Positions 25,236 through 34,028 of a stretch of DNA of 64,000 nt are shown piece after piece. Source of the stretch: Psoroptes ovis (taxonomy: Eukaryota > Arthropoda > Arachnida > Sarcoptiformes > Psoroptidae); NCBI GenBank assembly GCA_002943765.1, contig PQWQ01000004.1:434001-498000 (forward strand), written 5' to 3'. The stretch's first letter is position 1. Each line of letters begins with the position of its first letter. Below the pieces are notes generated by a model. It had not been told where the DNA came from. It saw only the letters and a list, made by a program, of their open reading frames with translations, and did not search any database. The position numbers were made by a program, and so were the translations under genes.

Positions 25236-28200
25236 ATGTCCATGTCACGTGCAAGATCCGAGATAAGCTCAATATGGAACAGAGTTAAACCGACAACATT
25301 ACTGGCCGAAAACGCGGAGAAGATCAAAATATTGGCGACGACTCTGGCTGATTCAAGAAAAAACTATCCAGGATTGGCCGACAAGGGTATTACACAAGGT
25401 GGTTGTCATGGGGTTGGTGGCGGGTTTAAAAAAAGATGGTTACTTGGCAAGCGAAATGGTCGCACGCTTCACAATGGTATGACGAATCAAACATATTATA
25501 AAAAAACAACTGGTCACAATATGAATGTAAAGACAACGCGAAAAATGGAGCGTATCAATGGAAATTTCAAATGTAAAATTGGTGAGCGAAACGTTCGTTC
25601 TTCGTTAAATGGTATGTCGAGTCCTATGGAGAATAGAAGACGTTTTACGAAACATAAAGAAATAAGGTGCGATTGTTGCTTAAGAAATCATTGGTCAACA
25701 CGGCATATGGAACGTACGAACACAGAAAGTCGCAATGAATTATCAACTGGTTGTACGAGTACTGGGCTCGTTGGTCCTACCAAAAAGCTAGTCACATTTA
25801 AAGTGCAAATTAATGGTCAAGCCTTCAATGCTTTATTCGATACTGGCGCATTGAATTCCTTTATTTCATGGAAGTCTATTAAAAGTTTAAAGATTGGCTT
25901 GGAGCCATGTCAGTTATCGGTTGTATTGGGCGATCGAAGTGAGGTCAGAAGTCTTGGGAGAGCTAAGCTCCATCTATCTATAAATGGTAAGACCGATTGG
26001 GTGAAGTTTATTGTTCTGGAAGACTTGACATATGACGTTATTATTGGAATGGATGTCATCGATAGTTTCCAATTAGAAATGTTGAAGAATCGAAGAATTA
26101 TTTGCAATGGTGCACCAGTTGAATGCAACAATATGGTGAGCACGAGTAATCTTAAAGATTTAAATAATGTTCTATATGGTTTCAAAGATTTATTTTCTGG
26201 TATCGGAAAGAATGGTCGAATCCGTCATAATATTGTATTAACGGAAGATAAAATTATTTGTCACAAAGTCCAAAATATCCCTCATAATTGGAAGTCACAG
26301 TTGGCCGAACATATTACGAAACTATTAAGCAATGGTATAATCGAGGAATCTAATAGTAATTTCAGATCGAGAATTGTTCCGATTCATAAGAAAGATGGGT
26401 CAATTAGAATGGCTATTGACTATCGAGACCTAAATAAAATAACGCGAATGGACGCTTTCCCGATGCCGGCAATTAAAGTAATTGTATCGAAACTAGCTGG
26501 AGCAAAGATTTTTTCAAAATTGGATTTAAAGTCCGGGTATTATCAAATCGAAATGGATCAACGAGCTAAGAAATACACTGCTTTCGCTTTTGGCAATAGA
26601 TTGTATCAATTTACTAGAATGCCATTCGGACTGTCCGCAGCACCTCAGACGTTTCAACGATTAATGAATTTGATTCTGGGTCATTTATCGTTCGTAGAAT
26701 GTTATTTGGACGATATCTTAATATTCAGTAAGTCAGAAGAAGAACATGCAAAACATTTACGAGAAGTGTTATCGATCCTAAAAAAGGAGAATTTACGTTT
26801 GAATGCAGAAAAATGTTCATTTGGTGTAAAAGAAGTGAATTATTTGGGTCTTAGATTGGCTGATGGTAAAAGATCAATCATAACAGAAAATCAAATGAAA
26901 ATATTGCAGTTCCCGAGACCCAAGAACCAAAAAGAAGTTTTGACATTTGTTGGTATGGCCGGATTTTATCGTGATTTGATAAAGAATTTTGCTCAAATGG
27001 CGAGCCCGTTGTACAACTGTGCCAAAAAGAAACAATTCGAATGGGGCCAAGAAGAAGAAACGGCATTCCTATTGATCCAAAAAATGGTATCGGAAAACGA
27101 AACGGTGAATATACCAGATCCGTCGCAACAATTTATTGTGACTACCGATGCGTCAGATTTAGGTTATGGTGCCACGTTATCGCAGATGAGAAATGGGCAA
27201 AAAGTGCCAGTGGATTTCTTCTCGAGAATGTTTACAGGAACGCAAAGAAAGTATGCTACTTATGATAAAGAGGCAACGGCCATCCTGGAAGCTATTAAGC
27301 ATTGGAGATATTATTTGTTGGGTCGTAAGTTTAGAATCGAAACGGACCATAAACCGTTAAAGTGGTTATTGTCGAAAGCCGACTGTTCGGGTCGTTTGGG
27401 ACGAATGGTTATGAAGTTAATGGAATATGACATTGAAGGCATCGATTATATTAAAGGTACTGATAATGTTTTGGCAGACACATTGAGTCGAATGCAACTG
27501 AATTTAATGAACCACGAGCTACAAGAGCCGTTGGACGAAATAATAGAGAAGGATCGAAAAAATTTTATGCTGATTAATGGTAGATGGTTTAAAACAGATG
27601 GAAATATTAAACGGTTATATATACGTGATTACGCAGAACAAGCAGAAATATTGGAATCGATTCATAATAATGGCCACTGTGGAATGTTCAAGAATCAAGA
27701 AGAATTAAGGAAACGATTCTGGTGGCCGAGTTGGCGCAAAGATTTACAAATGTTCCTTAGAAAATGTGAACGATGTGCAAAATTCAAAGATGATTGGGAA
27801 CCAACACGTCTCCCGATGGTGGAACAACAAATACCGAAAATTAACTGGCAGAAATTGGGCTTGGATATTTGTGGTCCTTTGGAAAAAACACGTAACGGTA
27901 ACCGATACATATTGGTTCTACAGGACCATCGTTCTCGATTTTTGGCGGCGCATGCAATGGCTGATGTTAAAGCAGAAAGTGTTATAGATTGGCTAAAAGT
28001 AAAATTCGAATCACTTGGTTGGCCGGAAACGATAGTATGCGATAAGGGTTCTCAATTTGAAAGTGCAAAATTCAAATGTTTCACGAAAGAGACTGGTATT
28101 GAATTACGTTTTGCATCAGTGGCTCATCATCAAACAAATGGTATGGTTGAAAGGGTGATTCGCACTCTGGAACAAATGATTAGAACCACAGTATTGAATA

Positions 28201-28739
28201 TTTCAGAATGGGACGAACATTTACAAAATTTGGTAAACGTCTATAATGGTTCGGTTCATTATGTGACAAAGGTATCTCCGTTCAAAGCAATGTTTAATCG
28301 AGACAAAGTTTCGGTATTGGACCGAAAATACAAATTACTTGAAGAAAGAATAGACCCGTTAGAAATATATGAAGCCATCGATAGAAATAATTTGGTAGAA
28401 AAGGAGCATCAGAAGCAACAATACGATAAAAGAAATCGGCTGGAAGAAATCAAGGTTGGAGATCACGTACTATGGCATTCGTTGAAACAAACATTGGGTT
28501 CGTCGAAGAAGTTGAACCAAAAATGGAAAGGCCCGTTCCGAGTGGCGAAAATTATCGGTACCAATGTGGAAATTAAAGATGACTCCGGAAACTTGAAGTT
28601 GGTACATCGAAATCATGTGAAAAAATGGCTGGGCGATGGACGAATGGCGCAAGAGAAGATTCGTGGTCGTGGTCGGCCCAGATTAAAATCAGGACCTGGG
28701 GGGGAGGTGCAGCGCCCTCAGGTCAGCCGCGCAAGTTGA
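25236..28739 (+). CDS. Retrotransposon polyprotein (reduced gag, protease, RT, RNase H, integrase)
   Basis: The first ATG is at 25236, giving about 1,167 residues. The frame is open upstream only from a GTG inside the primer-binding site. Residues 1-140 are basic and rich in Gly/Asn with no recognisable capsid domain. At about 144-158 there is a zinc-knuckle-like CDCCLRNHWSTRH (Cys-X2-Cys-X3-His-X4-His, with His where Cys is usual). The protease has FDTGA with Asp at about 202. Reverse transcriptase follows, with YLDD at about 490. RNase H has DASDLGYGA at about 638, and KEATAIL and TDHKPLKWL further on. Integrase has an HHCC zinc domain from about 808, then catalytic Asp (LDICGP), Asp (CDKGSQF) and Glu (NGMVERV), and a GPF motif near 1099. 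The C-terminus has an AT-hook-like RGRGRPRLKSG, and the frame ends 32 bases inside the 3' LTR. There are no internal stops. Confidence 0.93.
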   Translation: MSMSRARSEISSIWNRVKPTTLLAENAEKIKILATTLADSRKNYPGLADKGITQGGCHGVGGGFKKRWLLGKRNGRTLHNGMTNQTYYKKTTGHNMNVKTTRKMERINGNFKCKIGERNVRSSLNGMSSPMENRRRFTKHKEIRCDCCLRNHWSTRHMERTNTESRNELSTGCTSTGLVGPTKKLVTFKVQINGQAFNALFDTGALNSFISWKSIKSLKIGLEPCQLSVVLGDRSEVRSLGRAKLHLSINGKTDWVKFIVLEDLTYDVIIGMDVIDSFQLEMLKNRRIICNGAPVECNNMVSTSNLKDLNNVLYGFKDLFSGIGKNGRIRHNIVLTEDKIICHKVQNIPHNWKSQLAEHITKLLSNGIIEESNSNFRSRIVPIHKKDGSIRMAIDYRDLNKITRMDAFPMPAIKVIVSKLAGAKIFSKLDLKSGYYQIEMDQRAKKYTAFAFGNRLYQFTRMPFGLSAAPQTFQRLMNLILGHLSFVECYLDDILIFSKSEEEHAKHLREVLSILKKENLRLNAEKCSFGVKEVNYLGLRLADGKRSIITENQMKILQFPRPKNQKEVLTFVGMAGFYRDLIKNFAQMASPLYNCAKKKQFEWGQEEETAFLLIQKMVSENETVNIPDPSQQFIVTTDASDLGYGATLSQMRNGQKVPVDFFSRMFTGTQRKYATYDKEATAILEAIKHWRYYLLGRKFRIETDHKPLKWLLSKADCSGRLGRMVMKLMEYDIEGIDYIKGTDNVLADTLSRMQLNLMNHELQEPLDEIIEKDRKNFMLINGRWFKTDGNIKRLYIRDYAEQAEILESIHNNGHCGMFKNQEELRKRFWWPSWRKDLQMFLRKCERCAKFKDDWEPTRLPMVEQQIPKINWQKLGLDICGPLEKTRNGNRYILVLQDHRSRFLAAHAMADVKAESVIDWLKVKFESLGWPETIVCDKGSQFESAKFKCFTKETGIELRFASVAHHQTNGMVERVIRTLEQMIRTTVLNISEWDEHLQNLVNVYNGSVHYVTKVSPFKAMFNRDKVSVLDRKYKLLEERIDPLEIYEAIDRNNLVEKEHQKQQYDKRNRLEEIKVGDHVLWHSLKQTLGSSKKLNQKWKGPFRVAKIIGTNVEIKDDSGNLKLVHRNHVKKWLGDGRMAQEKIRGRGRPRLKSGPGGEVQRPQVSRAS
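28698..28707 (+). promoter_or_regulatory. Polypurine tract
   Basis: GGGGGGGAGG directly before the TG of the 3' LTR. It is the expected primer for plus-strand DNA synthesis and lies inside the coding frame. Confidence 0.8.
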
Positions 28740-28933
28740 CATAGAAAGAAGCTCATTGGTTGAGCGCGTTTGGCAGATGAGTTGTCATCCTCATTTTGGT
28801 GGGAAAGCAACCATATATAAATCGGTTTTCAGTTTTGCTCAAGGGAAGCAAAAAACATTATTTTGTACAATAATTGTTTTAAAATTTGTGTAAATTAAAC
28901 CAAAATTTTATGAAAATCTGCCCTGTCGTTACT
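28708..28933 (+). repeat. 3' long terminal repeat
   Basis: 226 bp, offset 3,723 bases from the 5' LTR and the same at every position I compared. The pol stop codon (28737-28739) lies inside it. GTAT (28934-28937) follows as the target duplication. Confidence 0.95.
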
Positions 28934-28937
28934 GTAT

Positions 28938-30390
28938 TTAATTTGTTTCCACATTGAATCAAACAAACAAATAATGTGAATCATAATAATAATTGAATTA
29001 AATAAAATTGAATTAAATTCAATTAGACTTTTATTTTTTTTTTTATTTTACAGTCATTTTAAATTCATTTTATTCGTTTTTGTTTTCGTAGTTGAATGGT
29101 TTCAATGATTAAATAATAAAATAAATCCAAAACTAACGATTCTCTTCAAAAAAGAAAACATGTTTCAATTGGATTATTTTCAATTTCTTATTCCAATTTT
29201 TTTTTCAAAACGTAAAAACAAAACAAACACAAATTTCAATTGTTTACCTTTTAAACTTGTGACATTTAAAAAGTGATAATACATATGAAAATATATGAAT
29301 GTATGAATTATTTGAAATTATTCGATAATCCAGAAATGAAACAAGAATGGGATACTAAAAATAAAAATCCAGAAGCTTTTACCTTTTTTTTCCTTTTGTT
29401 TTTTCTCATACATTTTGAAAAATATTGATTTTAAATCATAGAGAGAAGAATAGACACATAACACCTTCGTCCGCGAAGACAAGCCATTTGTCTCATTTGT
29501 TCATTCGTATGTTTATTCTATGTTGACATTCAAGACAGTGAAATTCAGCCAAGTAGATACATTTAAAACAATGAAACATGATTCAAGTCATTCATATGAA
29601 AATGCATTCCGCGAATTTGAAAAAAGAATTCGGGAAAACATTTTAAATCATCAAATTCATATAGAAATTGAATTTTTTTTCTTAAAAATTTTTGAAAAAA
29701 TATAAAATGAGCTCGCCAACAGTTCATTATTCTTCAAAGTAATATTTGAAGTAATAAGTCGTGTTTTTATTTTCATTTCACTTTATGATATCATTATCAT
29801 TACTATTTATTTTTGCTTCATAATTTTTTGACATTTTCAATTGTTTCTCGAAGAAGAAGAAGAATTTAACGAAATTTTTCAAATATAAATACACATTTGA
29901 AAAAATATTGTTTCCGTAATTTGAACAAGGGAAAAAATTTGGTGAAGCGTTTGTTTGTATTCAATTATATGATTGTCATCAAAGTAATATTAATAATAAT
30001 AATGAATGAGAATCGAAAACAATTACACGCATTATTGTAAGATGCGAAACAAATTGAATGAGAAATATAAATTTTACAATTTACAAATTTTAGATTTTTT
30101 ATTTTTTTAAATTTGAAATGTTTGTTATACTTTCATTTCGATATTTCGCAATGTGTTATTACTTTTATTATTGTTGAAATAAGATTATGTTTTGAAATTT
30201 TTTCCATTATATTTTCTTTTAAAAATGTTTTTTGATTTTCATTTTTTTTCCTTTTTGCAATATTTTGATCGAAATTTTTGATTTTTTTTTCTCCATTTTT
30301 CATTTATTTTAAATTGACAATTTAATAGTAATAATAATAAATAACAAAAATGATGATTGGAAAAAATTTTCCAAATAAATAATTAATAAT
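28938..30390. other. AT-rich intergenic region upstream of the receptor gene
   Basis: No conserved coding content recognised. The 61-codon open frame at 29520-29705 has fairly ordinary residues (MLTFKTVKFSQVDTFKTMKH at its start) but matches nothing I know. The promoter and any 5' UTR exons of the receptor would lie here and cannot be placed by eye. Confidence 0.5.
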
Positions 30391-32287
30391 ATGGAGCTTA
30401 TCATCAATAATCCAACAGCGGCTACAGCAACAACAACAACAACACCGACAGCATCAGCATCAGCAGCAGCAGCAACAACGGTAGCAGCTGCCGCATCATT
30501 ATTAATATCATCATCATATACGGCAACACAACAATCATCATCTTTATTTTTAGAAAATAATTATAATAATAATTTATATAAAATGAATAATCATTTACAT
30601 GATTCATCATTATCAATATCTTCGGCGACAACATCATCACCATTGTTATTATCATCAACTTCTGCAACATTAGCAGCAGCAGCAGCAACAACATCATCTT
30701 CATTATTATCAAATATTGGTGATATTTTAATTGATAATGAGAAAAAATTAATAATGAATAGCTTTAAAAATTTACTATTCAATAAATTACACAATGATTA
30801 TATGATAAAGAATTTTGATGATATTTTAAATCCACATTCAAATATAATGAATAATTATACAAATAATTATCGTCATCATTTTGTATCATCAATGTCGAAT
30901 GATAATATTATATTTAATAATGTAAATAATCAAAATTTAAATTTAAATTATTATAATAATGATATTAATAATAATAATCGAAATGAAAAATTATCAAATG
31001 ACACATCATTTTTATATCCATCATCATCAACATCGGCATCATCATCATCAATAACAACATCATCAATGTATAACAATAGTGATAGTGATTATATACCTTA
31101 TGAAAGTCGACCTGAAACATATATTGTGCCGATTATATTTTTTTTCATATTCATAATTGGTACCATCGGAAATGGTACCGTTATTTATATATTTTATCAA
31201 CATAAGTCAATGCGTACAGTGGCTAATGTTTACATATTATCATTAGCGATCGGTGATTTAGCAATGATACTGATTTCGGTTCCGTTTGTTAGTACGATTT
31301 ATACATTTGAATCATGGCCATATGGTCTGATTGTGTGCAAAATAAGTGAATTCGCTAGAGATCTTTCAATCGGTGTTACAGTATTTACATTAACTAGTTT
31401 AAGTGTACAACGTTACACGGCAACTTATCATCCAATACGTTATTTATCACACAAAGGTCGAACAACATTAACGCAAGCAAATACATTCATATGGTTATTA
31501 TCGACGCTATTAGCAATACCGGGAGCTTATTTTTCTTTTATAATGAAAGTAGATGTCAATGATCAGCATACAATCAATGTTTGTTATCCATTCCCACCAC
31601 AATTAGGTGATTGGTATCGAAAAACAATTGTTTTGGTCAAATTTTTGTGTTATTATGCAATTCCATTAATTATAATTACGATATTTTATTCATTAATGGC
31701 ACGTAGCTTAATACGTACCACAGAAAATCCTGTTTGTAATAATGATTCACATCATCGTTTATTGCGAAATCGTCGTAAAATTTCACGTATTGTGCTTGGT
31801 TTAGTCGTTATATTTGCCATATGTTTTTTTCCAAATCAGGTAAATTTTCTTTATCTATTCACCATTTCTTTTATTTTTCAATTCTTATTATTTTAATGAG
31901 ATAAAACTTTTTAGTTCTTTTTTTTTATTTTCTCTGGTAAAAACATAAATTGATTCAATCAATATTTATTGAATTATCATCAAATCTAATAACTTTTTAT
32001 TTGAAAATCTCTAGGTTTTTATGCTTTGGTATCATTTCAGTACAAATTCAAATGAAAATTATAATGCATTCTGGCATGTATGGCGCATAATTGGTTTTGT
32101 ATTATCATTCCTGAATTCATGTTTAAATCCAATCGTATTATGTTGTATTAGTGGTGTGTTTCGTTCACATTTTAAACGATATATGTTTTCCTGTTTTTCA
32201 TATTCAAATGTTCAGCGTTCAAGAGAAACAAGTATAACGCCCGGTTTTCGTTCGATCAATTCAATTGATCTTAATACAAAAGTATGA
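30391..32287 (+). CDS. Rhodopsin-class neuropeptide receptor, CCHamide/bombesin receptor-like
   Basis: Two exons, 30391-31839 and 32015-32287, with intron 31840-32014 (GTAAAT...CTAG, phase 0), give about 573 residues. The first ~240 residues are an Ala/Ser/Thr/Asn low-complexity extracellular stretch with N-glycosylation sequons (NDTS, NNSD). Seven membrane segments follow. TM1 has GNGTVIYI, TM2 has LSLAIGDLAMI, and TM3 follows an extracellular Cys (GLIVCKISEF) that can pair with Cys in NVCYPF of loop 2. TM6 ends CFFPNQ and TM7 has NSCLNPIVL. The segment EFARDLSIGVTVFTLTSLS and the WPYG before it are typical of insect CCHamide receptors and vertebrate bombesin-type receptors, so a peptide ligand and Gq-type coupling are likely by family. 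Oddities are QRY in place of DRY (residues 340-342) and Phe in place of Trp in the CWxP motif. An ATG at 31066 is an alternative start. Confidence 0.88.
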
Positions 32288-33983
32288 TTTCAAATTTTGA
32301 ATTAATATGAGAGGAAAAAACAAATCCAAAATAAAATAAATTTAAATTGAAAAACAAAATAATTAAAAAGTAGATTTAATAATAATAAATTAATCGAATA
32401 GATAAACAATTAATAACGAAATATGACAATATCCAAACAAATAATGAACAATATATAAACATTTATTTTCTACCATTATTATTATTATCATTTATTTCAT
32501 AATTTTTTTTATTTTATTTTTTATATTCCATTTTTTTTATAACCAAATCCATATTTTATATTCATAATCATTCATTTATAATATATTGAAAATTTTTTTT
32601 TCCAATTAAAATCGAGATAAGAATCGATTTTTACCATAATCATTTGTAATAATCAGAAAAAAAATGATAATAATTTGAAAATTAAACAATGGAAAACGAT
32701 CAAAATCGAAAAAAATGAAAATGAAAATGAAATAAAAATTCAATGAAATTGATTGAATTTCAATTGAAACCAGAAATAAAAATTGAAACCATTGATAAAA
32801 TATAATATCCCCCGAAACAGAGAAAGAGAGAAATAAAATTCCATTATCATAAAACATTTTTAACACATTAACCAAATCGATTAATCAACTAATCAATCAA
32901 TCAATCAATCAAATATCGATTAATTAATCAATCAATCAATCAATGATCAAATCAATATAATTAATAATAATGATAATAATCAATATTATTATTATTATTT
33001 TAAATTAATATTTTATAAAATAATAATGAAATAAAAGAGAAAAAATAACAAAAGAAAAATAAAAAAAAAATCAATTAATTTGAATCCATTTTTTTCAATT
33101 ATTTTCGTTGTTTATTTTCACGAATCTAATTTCTTTTTATCTTATTTTTTTTTTACTTTTATTTCCAATTTTATTATATGATCCAATAATGTTTCTTCGC
33201 CAATTGTTCTTGTTTCAAAAATCAATATTTTGTCACATGCACACACACACACACACACACACACACGCTAATTTCTTTTTTTTTCTATATCGATTTTGGT
33301 GAAATAATAAATGAAAATCTTTTGACATTTTTTAAATTTTTTCAAATCGATCAAAAAAAAAAAAAAAAAAAAAAATGATCCACAAATATGAAATCAACTG
33401 AATCACATACAAAAAAAAATATGATGAATTTATATACGGACATTGATATACAAATATTGTCATATAATATCAAATATAATAATATATTTCTATTTGAATT
33501 TTCGATTCATTCATTTTGATGCAATTTACAATATTTTCCATCTTTATTATTATCGATATTATTTTATAATCCATTTTTTTTTAAATTTAATTCTGACATT
33601 CTGAAATTCCAAAATCAAACCATAATTTGATTTTCTATAATGTTTTTATAACAAATTTTATCATAAATCACATTATTTGTATTTTTCTTGATCAATGAAC
33701 GATTGATTTTTATATAAAAATATGTTCAATTTGATTTAAACACTCAAATATACATTCGATATAATATGATGAATATGTATACCACACACACACACACACA
33801 CACAAACACATATCAATGATGTTGTCATGTTTGGTTTGTATCGAATATTGATTTCAAATTAAATCAAATCTTTTGTTTATTTGTCGACATTGATTCACAT
33901 ATATATAATATATTTCAACAATAAATTCAATTATTATTAATAAACATATAAAATGATTATGACAATTTTGTCAATTTTCACAG
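32288..33983. other. Receptor 3' region or long last intron, AT-rich
   Basis: Contains ATCA repeats (about 32895-32945), (CA)n at about 33239-33266, a poly-A tract near 33353-33375 and (CA)n at about 33782-33803. No coding signal. It is either 3' UTR and intergenic DNA or the intron before the candidate alternative exon. Confidence 0.5.
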
Positions 33984-34028
33984 GATAGTCAAAGTGGCCA
34001 AATATTAACCAAAACAACAAGTCTATGA
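33984..34028 (+). CDS. Candidate alternative last exon of the receptor gene
   Basis: The receptor frame reads AAA GTATGA at 32279-32287. GTATGA is both Val-stop and a good 5' splice site in phase 0 (intron from 32282). A pyrimidine-rich acceptor ending TTTTCACAG (33983) is followed in the same phase by 14 codons, DSQSGQILTKTTSL, then TGA. Splicing would replace the final Val with a tail ending Thr-Ser-Leu, which fits a class I PDZ ligand. This is a prediction from splice signals only, and the intron would be about 1.7 kb, far longer than the others in the window. Confidence 0.5.
   Translation, partial: DSQSGQILTKTTSL

Larger units (their letters stand above)
24985..28933 (+). mobile_element. 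Complete Ty3/Gypsy LTR retrotransposon, about 3.95 kb
   Basis: Two 226-bp direct repeats (24985-25210 and 28708-28933) with no difference that I can find bracket a single long pol reading frame. A 4-bp target duplication GTAT flanks the element (24981-24984 and 28934-28937). A primer-binding site (TGGTGTCAGGAG) overlaps the left LTR end by one base. A G-rich polypurine tract (28698-28707) abuts the right LTR. Domain order protease, RT, RNase H, integrase is that of Ty3/Gypsy. Identical LTRs and an uninterrupted frame mean a recent insertion. The element is short for the group because the gag part is reduced. There is no envelope gene. Confidence 0.95.

Noticed and set aside
29520..29705. 61-codon frame upstream of the receptor as a small gene
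   Set aside because: It has plausible residues but no signal peptide, domain, splice context or recognisable similarity, so it is described only as part of the spacer.
32120..32150. Apparent loss of the NPxxY tyrosine in TM7 of the receptor
   Set aside because: As I recall, bombesin-type receptors also have Leu at this position (NPxxL), so the Leu in NPIVL is probably the family state and not an anomaly.
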